Assembly (NCBI GenBank): GCA_036272735.1
Contig: DATAYF010000501.1
Coordinates: 1 to 36,779 of the forward strand
Direction of reading: 5' to 3'
Origin: DATAYF01 sp036272735
GTDB taxonomy: Bacteria; Chloroflexota; Ktedonobacteria; Ktedonobacterales; Ktedonobacteraceae
DNA: 36,779 nt
Below, piece by piece: positions 16,394-24,476 of the stretch; the first letter of the stretch is position 1, and every line of letters begins with the position of its first letter. The notes under the pieces were generated by a model, which had not been told where the DNA came from, did no database searches, and saw only the letters and a list, made by a program, of their open reading frames with translations. Position numbers and translations under genes: made by a program.

Positions 16394-18172
16394 GTGAGCA
16401 GCGTGCAATCAGAATCGCAGGTTACAGACGGCGCGCACCGCTCCACGAGTGGCAAAAATGAGGATCAACTGGCAGCTCTGAGCCAGGAAATCAAGCGCCT
16501 CAACACGATTGGTAAGCGGTTTGTTGCCTCTCTTGATCGTTTCCAGGTACATCGCGCATTGCTAGCAGCACTTCAAGGCTTGTATAATTTCTCAGCCTGT
16601 TGCATTCTCCTCAAAGGCGACCCATACGAACTCTTCATTATTCCTTGCTATCCCCTGGCTCCATCATTTATCCAGGCCATGATACAGCGTATTGCCAGCG
16701 CAGCCGCCGTCATCGATTTTCCACATGTCGACGTCGACCAGCTCGCAGCCAGCGTCTACCTGGATGCGCCAGACGACCTCTCCCAACCACGTCAGCAGAC
16801 CGCCGCCGCCGCTGGTACTGAAATTGGTTCCAGCTTGAACATTCCCCTTATCGCCGATGACCGCATCATCGGTCTGCTGAGTTTATTCGATGAAAAGCCC
16901 GGCACATTCGACACAGAATTATTGCAGATGACCACCATGATTGCCGACTACTCCGCTATCGCGCTCGAAAATGTGCACTTACGCGAACGTGAAAATGCGC
17001 ACTGGCGACAAGCAGAGTTTGAACGCCAGCGTCTGGAACTCATTATCGGGAGTATGGCAGAAGGTTTGCTGATTACCGACGTCAAAGAGAGTATCCTCTC
17101 GTTCAATAATTCAGCACAAAAGCTACTTGCACAAGCGCACGTCAATTTGCAACAAGCATTGCCATTACGTACGGCGGCGATGAGCAGCGATGCGCCCTGG
17201 CTATCACGCCTCGCCGATATTATTACGGAAGCATTGCAAGGAACGACAGTATTTAATCAAGAGCTGGTGATTGGCATTACGGGGGAAAATATCCCTTTGA
17301 CATTAAGCATCAGCGCGGCCCCATTACACGATGCAAGAGGGGCAACGCCGCAGCCCATTGGGGTCGTCACGGTCTTGAACGATGTGACCTCCATCAAACA
17401 GGTCGAGCATATGAAAGATGAATTCATTTCGGTCGTCTCTCATGAGTTACGCACTCCCCTGACGGCGATCAAGGGCTATACGCAGCATCTCATTCGACGG
17501 ATCGAGCGGCGCATCCGCAAGCAGCAGACAACAGAGCCTAAAGTAAGAGGCGCAGCTTTGCCGATAGCAGAACCAGTGGAGAGCTATGATTTGCATAGTT
17601 TAAACATTATCCAAAGCCAGGTGGAGCATCTAGAACGCCTTGTCAACGACCTGCTCGATCTTTCGCAGATCCAGTGGGGGCCATTACACCTGCATATTGA
17701 GGATTTTTATCTCGCCGACCTGTTAAGCGAGCAGGTACACCTGGTACAGGCCAGTGCCGAACAACACATCATCGCGCTCGATATTGCGCTAGCGGATAGT
17801 AAAGTGGCGGCGGATCGTACGCGCGTAGGCCAGGTGATTGGGAATCTTTTAGATAACGCCATCAAGTATTCGCCCCAGGGTAGTCAGGTCACGGTGCGAC
17901 TTCAGGAAAACGATGGGGATTACCTGGTAAGCGTTGCTGACCAGGGCGTAGGAGTCAGCGCCGAACATTTTGAGCACATTTTCGAGCGTTTTTACCGTGT
18001 GCACAATACCAGTAGCCACCAGTATACCGGCATAGGTCTAGGTTTATATGTAGCAAAAGTCATCGTAGAGGGTCATGGTGGCCGTATCTGGTTTAACAGC
18101 CCGCCAGGTTCTGGCAGCACATTTCTCTTTACGCTCCCCCATTCTTCCCAACCCGCACTTTCTGCCAACTAG
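16394..18172 (+). CDS. Sensor histidine kinase (GAF-PAS-HisKA-HATPase)
   Basis: Cytoplasmic histidine kinase of 592 residues. An N-terminal GAF-like domain (about 45-195) is followed by a PAS-like domain starting LIIGSMAEGLLITD (about 215-340). The dimerisation/phosphoacceptor helix carries SHELRTPL with His350. The HATPase domain shows an N-box NLLDNAIKYSP, G1 DQGVGV and G2 GIGLGLYVAK. There are no transmembrane helices, so it senses an internal signal or partner. The GTG start has AAGGAG 7 nt upstream. No response regulator is adjacent, making this an orphan kinase whose target lies elsewhere. Confidence 0.92.
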   Translation: MSSVQSESQVTDGAHRSTSGKNEDQLAALSQEIKRLNTIGKRFVASLDRFQVHRALLAALQGLYNFSACCILLKGDPYELFIIPCYPLAPSFIQAMIQRIASAAAVIDFPHVDVDQLAASVYLDAPDDLSQPRQQTAAAAGTEIGSSLNIPLIADDRIIGLLSLFDEKPGTFDTELLQMTTMIADYSAIALENVHLRERENAHWRQAEFERQRLELIIGSMAEGLLITDVKESILSFNNSAQKLLAQAHVNLQQALPLRTAAMSSDAPWLSRLADIITEALQGTTVFNQELVIGITGENIPLTLSISAAPLHDARGATPQPIGVVTVLNDVTSIKQVEHMKDEFISVVSHELRTPLTAIKGYTQHLIRRIERRIRKQQTTEPKVRGAALPIAEPVESYDLHSLNIIQSQVEHLERLVNDLLDLSQIQWGPLHLHIEDFYLADLLSEQVHLVQASAEQHIIALDIALADSKVAADRTRVGQVIGNLLDNAIKYSPQGSQVTVRLQENDGDYLVSVADQGVGVSAEHFEHIFERFYRVHNTSSHQYTGIGLGLYVAKVIVEGHGGRIWFNSPPGSGSTFLFTLPHSSQPALSAN

Positions 18173-18209
18173 CAAGCTGGTAATACGGGTAAACGCCGAT
18201 GCTGCCAGG

Positions 18210-18728
18210 TCAGAAGGTCTGCAATAAGTCGGTCGGGCTAGAGCAAAAATGATCATTCACATAGGAATTACCGAAAGGGGTAAAATGGATTTTTGCCCAA
18301 CTCGCATGTTGCCACTGGATGCAGCGTAGGATACGGGCCTCACCCCACAGCGGATGGCGCGCATCGTGAAAGACACTGAACACGTCTTTAGCACTTGTAA
18401 CCACCACGCCAATGGCAATCACCAGCATTTTGACCAGTGGATTTGAGGGGAGCGCGACGGGACTGAGAGAAGTAGACAAGCCAACGTACAGTGTACCAAT
18501 AGAAACGAACGCGGGACAAAAGACATCAAACCAGGTGAAAAACGTCGAGGGTTTATGTACAGACATGAGCGTCACACCAAAGGGGCCAATGGACCAACCG
18601 ATCAGTGGATCACCGCGTAAGAGCATAACGAGCAAATGGGCACATTTAAACAGGATAACCCAGATAACCAGAAGCACAAACACCCCGAATAAGCTGGTAA
18701 CGTGGATGCTGGTAAGTAAATCTGGCAT
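18210..18728 (-). CDS. Hypothetical membrane protein
   Basis: A 172-residue protein with about three to four hydrophobic helices: residues 13-37 (LFGVFVLLVIWVILFKCAHLL), a segment around the DVFCPAFVSIGTLYVGL stretch, and VKMLVIAIGVVVTS. The C-terminal 50 residues are soluble. I recognise no family. ATG 18728 has GAGGAG 7 nt upstream; an in-frame GTG at 18758 is less likely. It converges on the histidine kinase with a 37-nt gap lacking an obvious long hairpin. Confidence 0.7.
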   Translation of the reverse strand: MPDLLTSIHVTSLFGVFVLLVIWVILFKCAHLLVMLLRGDPLIGWSIGPFGVTLMSVHKPSTFFTWFDVFCPAFVSIGTLYVGLSTSLSPVALPSNPLVKMLVIAIGVVVTSAKDVFSVFHDARHPLWGEARILRCIQWQHASWAKIHFTPFGNSYVNDHFCSSPTDLLQTF

Positions 18729-18885
18729 GCGACAACTCCTCACACTCCGACAGCTCACTTTTACTGTAAGCAGAACATATTACTTTATATTATAAACTAC
18801 CAGGGCTTTTTTTTGCAATAAATTAGTAGCATACAATTGAAAATCAAGGGAGAGGAGTGCTACAGCGGAGGCGGTGGCAATCAGG

Positions 18886-18957
18886 TGGGCGCTACTGGGA
18901 TCGAACCAGTGACCTCTTCGGTGTGAACGAAGCGCTCTCCCGCTGAGCTAAGCGCCC
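18886..18957 (-). tRNA. tRNA-Val (anticodon CAC)
   Basis: On the minus strand the 72 nt fold as a cloverleaf: acceptor GGGCGCT/AGCGCCC with discriminator A, D-stem GCTC/GAGC, anticodon stem CTTCG/CGAAG with loop TTCACAC (anticodon CAC, decoding GUG), and T-arm ACTGG-TTCGATC-CCAGT. The 3' CCA is not fully encoded (CCT follows the discriminator). Confidence 0.95.
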
Positions 18958-19050
18958 CTGGTGACTTGGGACACGAGAACTATAGCATCAGCCAATAATT
19001 TTGTCAAGCATTTTGCCGAGGTATTGGAAACCATTCATGCACTGTTTGTA

Positions 19051-19059
19051 TGGTATACT
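19051..19059 (+). promoter_or_regulatory. Extended -10 promoter candidate
   Basis: TGGTATACT fits the extended -10 consensus and lies about 49 nt upstream of the start of the membrane protein at 19108. No clear -35 hexamer is present. Confidence 0.45.
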
Positions 19060-19107
19060 GAAGGACGAAAGCAAAATCGTACACCATTGTTGAGGAGTCA
19101 TGCATCT

Positions 19108-19506
19108 ATGGACGAAAAAACCTCTAGCTCCAACGTAGCAGCAGAGCAACCAGCCACCGAGGAGAAAACATCTCCCACACCAGCGCCAAAAGTAGCGGTG
19201 ACAGAGCATCGACAGGCGTATGGAACAGCGAAAACAGAAAATTTACGCGACTCTGGCCTCTGGCGTGTTCTGTTGCCAGCAGTCGTCATCATCTTTTGCC
19301 TGACGCTCCTGGCGGTACCACTATTTATCCTCATCCCCCTTCTGGGAAACTCCATCAGCGCAATAGGGCACGGCGACCCCAACGAGGCGCAATTATTGTG
19401 GGTCTGGATTACGATGATCGTGCTGGAAGTAGCGATGGCCGCGCTCATTATTTGGGGCTTGTGCAAAGTATTCTTAACGCAAGCAGGAAATTATCAAAGA
19501 TCATAA
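19108..19506 (+). CDS. Small two-helix membrane protein
   Basis: A 132-residue protein with a hydrophilic Ala/Thr/Glu-rich N-terminal 50 residues and two long hydrophobic helices: LLPAVVIIFCLTLLAVPLFI and WVWITMIVLEVAMAALIIW. I recognise no family. TGAGGAG lies upstream, about 10 nt before the ATG. An alternative ATG at 19100 is in another frame and does not lead to a long product. It is monocistronic and followed by a strong terminator hairpin. Confidence 0.72.
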   Translation: MDEKTSSSNVAAEQPATEEKTSPTPAPKVAVTEHRQAYGTAKTENLRDSGLWRVLLPAVVIIFCLTLLAVPLFILIPLLGNSISAIGHGDPNEAQLLWVWITMIVLEVAMAALIIWGLCKVFLTQAGNYQRS

Positions 19507-19539
19507 GAAAGCAGACAAGTAGCGCTTCTAACCATCTTA

Positions 19540-19595
19540 TCCAACAAAATCTCCTATGGAGTAGTCTTTCTTACTCCATAGGAGATTTTATTGGA
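19540..19595 (+). terminator. Terminator hairpin after the small membrane protein gene
   Basis: Two 24-nt arms (19540-19563 and 19572-19595) are complementary except for one G-U type position and enclose the loop GTCTTTCT. The stem lies 33 nt after the stop codon. It has T-runs inside the arm but no clear trailing T-tract. Confidence 0.7.
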
Positions 19596-19652
19596 CGATA
19601 GTAATATCGGGCTATCCACCCTGTTCTCCAATATATTTGCGCAGAAAAACGC

Positions 19653-19681
19653 TTGACTTTTCTGGATGCAACAAGTACACT
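19653..19681 (+). promoter_or_regulatory. Strong sigma-70-type promoter of the small-gene cluster
   Basis: -35 TTGACT (19653-19658), an exact 17-bp spacer and -10 TACACT (19676-19681). Transcription would start near 19688, upstream of the 25-codon gene at 19762 and the charged protein at 20110. Confidence 0.65.
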
Positions 19682-19761
19682 CATTATCAGTTAGCAGACA
19701 ATTTTATTGGATACGTTCACGGAATTTATGGCTGTACAGAAACAGATAGGAGGTGAGTTTT

Positions 19762-19839
19762 ATGCAAGACATTATGGTAAACACTATGCATCATACCAGG
19801 AGCAACAGAACTCACCGCGACAACGACAATCGAGCATAG
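19762..19839 (+). CDS. Very small protein of 25 residues with a consensus ribosome site
   Basis: The ORF reads MQDIMVNTMHHTRSN and continues for ten more polar residues. AGGAGGTGA (19748-19756) lies 5 nt before the ATG, an almost complete match to the 16S rRNA anti-Shine-Dalgarno, and a good promoter lies 80 nt upstream. The peptide is His-, Asn- and Arg-rich and resembles nothing I know. It could be a real small protein or a leader peptide controlling downstream translation. Confidence 0.45.
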   Translation: MQDIMVNTMHHTRSNRTHRDNDNRA

Positions 19840-20002
19840 CCAGACGTCGTTCTCTCATAATTGGTACCGCAACTCGTCCTGTTCAGCGTTTGAGCATTCG
19901 TAATTGTTTCCCTCCTCATAATGATGCATGCGCGTTCCCCTTTTTTACGACCCTTTCCAATAGCAAGAAATTAACATAATGATACCTTCAAAGGTGGATT
20001 GT

Positions 20003-20161
20003 ATGTTCCGAATATATGCTAAAAACATGCAGCAAAAGCCTGCTGGTTCGATATTGCGCCTTTTGCAAAAGATCAGCCTGAACAACCTCAAAGGAGAGGA
20101 GGTGATAGCATGCGAGGAAAACTGCGTGACAAACGTTCAATTAGCCAGCGCGATCATTTGA
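20003..20161 (+). CDS. Possible 52-residue small protein overlapping the next gene
   Basis: AAGGTGG (19991-19997) precedes the ATG at 20003 at workable spacing. The frame, starting MFRIYAKNMQQKPAG, overlaps the first 52 nt of the gene at 20110 in another frame, and its C-terminal part is simply a reading of that gene's ribosome site, so the end may be accidental. No family recognised. It may serve as a translational leader. Confidence 0.25.
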   Translation: MFRIYAKNMQQKPAGSILRLLQKISLNNLKGEEVIACEENCVTNVQLASAII

Positions 20162-20325
20162 AACAGCGCGAGGTCGTTGAGCGCCGTCGTCCGGGAAAAC
20201 ACGATAATCGTTCCGCCTGGCTCAATCAGCAGCAGGATGACGAGTTTGAGCCGGACAACGACGAGGAAGAGGAATCCGCGGAAGAAGAAAAGTCCAAAGA
20301 AGAGAAACAAGATCAAAAAAAGTAG
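20110..20325 (+). CDS. Highly charged small protein
   Basis: A 71-residue soluble protein, basic in the first half (RGKLRDKRS, REVVERRRPGK) and strongly acidic then mixed-charge in the second (EPDNDEEEESAEEEKSK). It has no hydrophobic core, so is probably disordered. AGGAGGTGAT immediately upstream is a near-perfect Shine-Dalgarno, and the stop codon sits in the stem of a terminator, supporting a real, well-translated gene. A nucleic-acid or ribosome-associated role is conceivable but not shown. Confidence 0.65.
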   Translation: MRGKLRDKRSISQRDHLKQREVVERRRPGKHDNRSAWLNQQQDDEFEPDNDEEEESAEEEKSKEEKQDQKK

Positions 20326-20349
20326 GGACGTGAACACGTCCCTACCCTT
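20322..20349. terminator. Intrinsic terminator between convergent genes
   Basis: GTAGGGACGTG (20322-20332) pairs with CACGTCCCTAC (20335-20345), followed by CCTTTT; the upstream run of A residues gives a T-tract for the opposite strand. It overlaps the stop codon of the charged protein and serves the acyl-CoA dehydrogenase operon converging from the right. Confidence 0.8.
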
Positions 20350-20372
20350 TTACCCGATGCACATCTTGTCTC

Positions 20373-21560
20373 TTAGCGAATACTCACGCCGGGGAACATA
20401 CGGCGCGCAATCACGAGCCGCTGAATTTGCGCCGTGCCTTCAAAAATGTCAAATACTTTCGCGTCACGAAACCATTTCTGGATGAAGCGCCGACGTTCGG
20501 AGTCCTCGCCTATGGCGGTGATGCGCACGGCGGCTGCCGTCATCTTCATCACCAGCGACCCGGCGTACGCTTTACTCATCGAGGCTTCTTTCGAGTTGGG
20601 AATACGCTGATCAGCCATCCAGGCCGCTCGCCAGACCAGCAACCGGGCCATATGCAGTTCCTGGCGCAATTCTTCGACTTCATCCTTGAGCGCGTGCAAT
20701 TTGTAGGCGGGAAAGCCGGAGGGGACTTCTTCCTCCAGCCATTGCACCATCGCTTCGTAGGCAGCACGCGCGATACCAATAGCCAGCGCACCAACCATCG
20801 GGCGAGTCGCATCCAGGGTTCCCATTGCCGCTTTAAAGCCAGCATTTGTGGCCTGCGTCTGTTGCTTACCCGCAAGCAGATGATCTTTGGGAATACGGCA
20901 ATTTTCGAAGATCAGCTCGGTGGTTTGCGAGGCGCGCAGGCCCATTTTTTGTTCGATGCGCCCGATGATCAAGCCCGGCGTACCCTTCGGCACCACAAAG
21001 GGACGAATCCCTTCACGCCCTTTACTTTTATCGATGGTTGCAAATGTGATCACCAGGTCCGCACGAGCGCCGTTGGTAATGTAGTGCTTGTGGCCGTTAA
21101 TGACCCATTCCTCACCATCAAGCGCCGCTGTCGTGGACATACCAGCCACGTCCGAGCCAATCCCCGGTTCCGTCAAAGCCAGCGCACCCCAGTGCAGTTG
21201 ATCGTCCATAAAAGGCTGCAAAAAGCGCTTTTGCTGCTCTGGCGTCCCCTGAGAAAGAATAGGCGGGGCCGCCAGGCCAGGGCCAGGAATCGCCGTAGAA
21301 AGCGCGGCATCGCCCCAGGCCATCTCTTCGTTGGCTAACATCGATAGGACCTGCTCTTGTCGTTCGCCATCGCGCGTATACACACGCGCCTGCCCAGCAG
21401 CGCCCATCCGAAAACGTTTCTGCATATTCCAGAAAAACGACTCTGGAATACGCTCGGTGCGCTCACATTCCAGGGAGATCGGCCGCATCTCCTCGACGGC
21501 AATCTGGTGAGCATAGGCACGAAAAGCGGCCTGGCTCTCGCTGAGGGTGAAATCAATCAT
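20373..21560 (-). CDS. Acyl-CoA dehydrogenase (catalytically complete)
   Basis: FAD-dependent dehydrogenase of 395 residues introducing the alpha-beta double bond in acyl-CoA. The FAD/substrate loop ALTEPGIGSDVAGM, the NGHKHYITNGARAD segment and the C-terminal DIFEGTAQIQRLVIAR are all standard; the Glu of FEGT is in the position of the catalytic base of medium/short-chain family members. Length is normal. The start lies 6 nt after the stop of the upstream dehydrogenase, with GGAG within that gene's last codons, indicating tight translational coupling. The chain length of the substrate cannot be assigned. Confidence 0.92.
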   Translation of the reverse strand: MIDFTLSESQAAFRAYAHQIAVEEMRPISLECERTERIPESFFWNMQKRFRMGAAGQARVYTRDGERQEQVLSMLANEEMAWGDAALSTAIPGPGLAAPPILSQGTPEQQKRFLQPFMDDQLHWGALALTEPGIGSDVAGMSTTAALDGEEWVINGHKHYITNGARADLVITFATIDKSKGREGIRPFVVPKGTPGLIIGRIEQKMGLRASQTTELIFENCRIPKDHLLAGKQQTQATNAGFKAAMGTLDATRPMVGALAIGIARAAYEAMVQWLEEEVPSGFPAYKLHALKDEVEELRQELHMARLLVWRAAWMADQRIPNSKEASMSKAYAGSLVMKMTAAAVRITAIGEDSERRRFIQKWFRDAKVFDIFEGTAQIQRLVIARRMFPGVSIR

Positions 21561-21566
21561 AGCAAA

Positions 21567-22664
21567 TTACTCCAACGTTGCAGCATTACGCATCCACATC
21601 TCAACGGGATGATCTTGCATAAAGCCAGCCCCTCCTAAAATCTGTACCGCGTCCGTTGTAGCAGATTTCGCTAGCTTGCTGGCCTGGAACTGAGCGGACT
21701 CAGCCGCGCGCAGCAAAGAGACGCTGGTGACGCGCTGGTCCCAGGCAGATGCAGCGCTCCATAGCAGCAAGCGTGCCGCGTCAAGCTGCATCGCCATCTC
21801 GGCAAGCATGAAGGCGATACTCTGGTAGGCAACAATCGGCTTGCCAAAGGTGGTGCGCTCCACGGCGTACGCGCTGGCATACTCCAAAGCGGCGCGACCA
21901 ATACCACAGGCGATCCCAGCCCGTAGTAACGCGTAGAGCGAGACTGCACGCATTACGCCGTCATTGCCAGGAGTTCCTAGCAGATCGTGTTCGGGAATGA
22001 CCACATCTTGAAGTGTGTACGAAGCGCTGGGAGCGGCAATCAGCCCCAATTTCGACGTTTCCGCGGCGACGGTCAAGCCCTCAACCTGCTCTGGTAACAG
22101 ACAAGCTCCAACGCCATCTATGCTGGTCGTCGCGGCGAGACGAAAAATAAGCACACGAGGCTGTGCATCAGCGCCATGAATCACGGAGCGCTTCGTGCCC
22201 GTGAGCATGTAATGCGTACCATCGTGGCGCGCGCTGGTGGCAACGTCTGCCAGCCGATGCTCTCCGCCGCGTTCAGCGAAGGCCAGGCAACCATGCACCG
22301 TTGCCGACCGCGACGCATCACAAAAAGCTGGAATGTAACGCGCCTGTTGCTGCTCATCACCAGCCAGCACTACTGTTACGGGACCCATCATGGACCCAAG
22401 AATATTCAGGGCCAACGCTCCATCACCAAAGCCCAATTCTTCGGCGATCAGTGCATATGTGATGGCGCTGATATCGCCAGAACCACCGTAGCTTTCAGGA
22501 AAGGGGCTTATCAAACCGGTATGAAATACCGTTTGGAGCAGCGATAGAGCAATATCACCAGCGCTTTCAGCGGCTCGCGCCTGGGGACGCAATTGTTCAA
22601 CTGCGATACTACGAGCAAGATGCTGAATCGCCTCCTGCTCTTCTGTGAGGGCAAAATCAAGCAT
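21567..22664 (-). CDS. Acyl-CoA dehydrogenase-like protein, C-terminally short and probably non-catalytic
   Basis: A 365-residue paralogue of the next gene. It keeps the overall fold (FALTEEQEAIQ start, GTKRSVIHGADAQP, QILGGAGFMQDHPVEMW) but ends at MRNAATLE, where normal members continue for about 25 residues including the catalytic EGT segment. The TEPGxGSD loop is replaced by AERGGEHRLA. It therefore probably lacks the catalytic base and is a structural partner of the downstream dehydrogenase, as in the alpha2-beta2 FadE heterotetramers known from actinobacterial steroid degradation. It is first in a two-gene operon. Confidence 0.85.
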   Translation of the reverse strand: MLDFALTEEQEAIQHLARSIAVEQLRPQARAAESAGDIALSLLQTVFHTGLISPFPESYGGSGDISAITYALIAEELGFGDGALALNILGSMMGPVTVVLAGDEQQQARYIPAFCDASRSATVHGCLAFAERGGEHRLADVATSARHDGTHYMLTGTKRSVIHGADAQPRVLIFRLAATTSIDGVGACLLPEQVEGLTVAAETSKLGLIAAPSASYTLQDVVIPEHDLLGTPGNDGVMRAVSLYALLRAGIACGIGRAALEYASAYAVERTTFGKPIVAYQSIAFMLAEMAMQLDAARLLLWSAASAWDQRVTSVSLLRAAESAQFQASKLAKSATTDAVQILGGAGFMQDHPVEMWMRNAATLE

Positions 22665-22702
22665 GCAACTTCAGTCCTTTCGCTAGATGCACCTGCGCAC
22701 AA

Positions 22703-22716
22703 TTTCAACGTTGAAA
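22703..22716. promoter_or_regulatory. Palindromic candidate operator upstream of the acyl-CoA dehydrogenase operon
   Basis: TTTCAACGTTGAAA is a perfect 14-bp palindrome lying about 40 nt before the operon's start codon, in the predicted 5' leader. Size and symmetry suit a TetR- or GntR-type fatty-acid regulator, but no regulator gene is nearby. Confidence 0.35.
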
Positions 22717-22784
22717 CCTGGTTTTCGCCACCATTCCTTCTGTTACATGAGACAGTGATTGACTCTAGAGGGATATATAGCTCA

Positions 22785-22813
22785 ATTGTACGCACATGCC
22801 AGGGCAATTGCAA
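22785..22813 (-). promoter_or_regulatory. Promoter of the acyl-CoA dehydrogenase operon
   Basis: On the minus strand, -35 TTGCAA (22813-22808) and -10 TACAAT (22790-22785) are 17 bp apart. Transcription would begin near 22778, leaving a leader of about 114 nt that contains the palindrome at 22703. Confidence 0.5.
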
Positions 22814-22873
22814 GCGGAGGGGGTTTGCACCATCTTGGTATATATAATGTATTACAAGCGATGACGAACACGT

Positions 22874-23755
22874 TTACGCTTGCTGGATCTGCTCGTTTAC
22901 ATAGGCTGCTTCTTCCCACTCGTCCTCATCATCGTCGTCATCTTCCCACTCTTCCTCGTCCAACGCCTGCTGGCGTTGCTGATCGGCAAGGCGGGTGTGG
23001 GATTCGATCTGTCCCAACCAGCGGAAGAAAAGCGGAGTCATCACGATAAGATCGACGATGCCAGGGACAAGCAGGACCGCCCCACCGGTAGCCTGGTCAG
23101 AAAAGGTGGAAAGGCCGACGTGGGCAGGGAAGGTGTAGAGGGAGACCTGCGTAAATACCAGCACGAAAGCCAGGATATCGACGGGCTGCCCATCGAAGAA
23201 GGCATAGAGCATTTGCATAGGATAGCTCATGTGCCGGGCTTCCTGGATCGATCCAATCAGTGGATGCCAGTTCAAAAACGAGCTAGCAAAAATAGTGACC
23301 ATCATCAGATCATACGCTGACGCACTGGATTGCGCGAACGTAAAAAGCCTGGGAGTATGCCAGAGCAAGAAAAACAGGTTGAAAATAACCGAGGCCAGTA
23401 GTGGACTCGTCAATTTCAACGCGATAGCACGCGCAACAGGCGCATCGACCAGTGGTCGCACGAGATCTTCCGTGAAGCCAGCCAGAATCAACGGTGTACA
23501 GACAGTTGTCAGCGCCACAACCTGCATCATGTGGATGAAAAATAATTGTGTGCGCCCAATTGTCTCCAGGGGAGAGAATAAGAGCAGGGCAGCGATGACA
23601 ATGCCAGCTAGAAAGGAGACGATACGCAGAAGTGGCGCGTGTGCACCACGCCGCCGCGCGCTCAGTAACGCTAATCCGTACAGCACGCAGAGCAGCACGA
23701 GAAAACCCCCGCCCCAGATATTTATCGACCATTGAGTCAAAGGAACACCAAACAT
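22874..23755 (-). CDS. ctaG: CtaG-family cytochrome c oxidase assembly protein (caa3 type)
   Basis: A 293-residue membrane protein with about seven to eight helices. Family hallmarks are the HMMQVVALTTVCTPLILAG stretch, LLWHTPRLF, and NWHPLIG, matching the caa3_CtaG family implicated in copper delivery/assembly of caa3 oxidases. The C-terminal 45 residues are very acidic (EEEWEDDDDDEDEWEE) and probably lie in the cytoplasm. GGGAG 7-8 nt before ATG 23755 selects this start over upstream in-frame codons. No oxidase subunits are adjacent. Confidence 0.82.
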   Translation of the reverse strand: MFGVPLTQWSINIWGGGFLVLLCVLYGLALLSARRRGAHAPLLRIVSFLAGIVIAALLLFSPLETIGRTQLFFIHMMQVVALTTVCTPLILAGFTEDLVRPLVDAPVARAIALKLTSPLLASVIFNLFFLLWHTPRLFTFAQSSASAYDLMMVTIFASSFLNWHPLIGSIQEARHMSYPMQMLYAFFDGQPVDILAFVLVFTQVSLYTFPAHVGLSTFSDQATGGAVLLVPGIVDLIVMTPLFFRWLGQIESHTRLADQQRQQALDEEEWEDDDDDEDEWEEAAYVNEQIQQA

Positions 23756-24190
23756 ACCAACGCTCCCAGCTTGTGAATTACAATTTCTCTTTCTGTAGTA
23801 TAAGGCAGGGAGAGATAGCATGCAAACGGGATGACCCAGGGAAAATAGGTGGACATTGAGAAACACGATGTGCTACTATATATGCAGAGATATCGTATGC
23901 GATATTTTCCTCTCCAACCTATAGATCTTTCCATAACCCAGCAAGGTTCAACGTCGCACTATTTCTATTGCTGATAAGCACTCATCTCAGCACAGAAGCC
24001 TGATGAGCGCATTTTTTATTCTCATCTGAAGAAGAGAGGATGACTATTCATAACTGGAACAAAATTGGAAAGGAAAATGTTGTAGCTAAAAAGGGATTTC
24101 ATGCGTCTCTACATAGAGAGCAGAACAAATCCCGGACGTGCACAATCTCGTAGTTGTTCGTTCAGTTATTCACCAAGGGAGCTTATCATT
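23756..24190. other. Intergenic region between ctaG and the small protein at 24191
   Basis: No supported gene. There is a short inverted repeat ATATCG-TATG-CGATAT (23889-23904) and a terminator-like helix GCACTCATC/GATGAGCGC followed by ATTTTTT (about 23978-24018). A 36-codon frame starting near 24040 has a ribosome-like GAGAGG touching the ATG and is not convincing. Confidence 0.35.
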
Positions 24191-24391
24191 ATGGCAGAAC
24201 GTTCTTATGCAACAGGAGAGAAAGAGTTCCAGGAACTGCTTGCCCAGGGTTTCAGCGAAATCGAAGCAGTCAAGCTTATTGATATGAGAGCGCACGTCAA
24301 TGATCAAACCGAATATCGTGAGATACTAGAAGAGAGCCGCCGCCTCGGCTTTGTGCGCTGGTTAATCGATCACGACCGGCTGGGCAGTTAA
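24191..24391 (+). CDS. Small hypothetical protein
   Basis: A 66-residue soluble, helical protein starting MAERSYATGEKEFQELL and ending FVRWLIDHDRLGS. No membrane segment, no cysteine, no family recognised. AAGGGAG lies 9 nt upstream of the ATG; an upstream in-frame ATG at 24101 lacks a ribosome site. The terminator at 24422 follows 30 nt later. The expression signals support a real gene; function unknown. Confidence 0.65.
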   Translation: MAERSYATGEKEFQELLAQGFSEIEAVKLIDMRAHVNDQTEYREILEESRRLGFVRWLIDHDRLGS

Positions 24392-24421
24392 TCACTAGCG
24401 CCATCATTCACTATAGATAAT

Positions 24422-24470
24422 AACAGAACAGAGGCAGAAGAGTGCGATGCTCTTCTGCCTCTGTTCTGTT
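24422..24470. terminator. Bidirectional terminator between the small protein gene and rnpB
   Basis: Two perfect 21-nt arms (24422-24442 and 24450-24470) enclose TGCGATG. It lies between the plus-strand gene ending at 24391 and the 3' end of rnpB on the minus strand, 7 nt away. Confidence 0.8.
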
Positions 24471-24476
24471 GTGGAG

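Noticed and set aside
20427..21338. 303-codon plus-strand frame
   Set aside because: It is an antisense shadow of the acyl-CoA dehydrogenase gene, with no initiation signals.
24040..24150. 36-codon small gene after the terminator-like helix
   Set aside because: The only Shine-Dalgarno-like sequence touches the ATG, so spacing is wrong, and the product is unremarkable.
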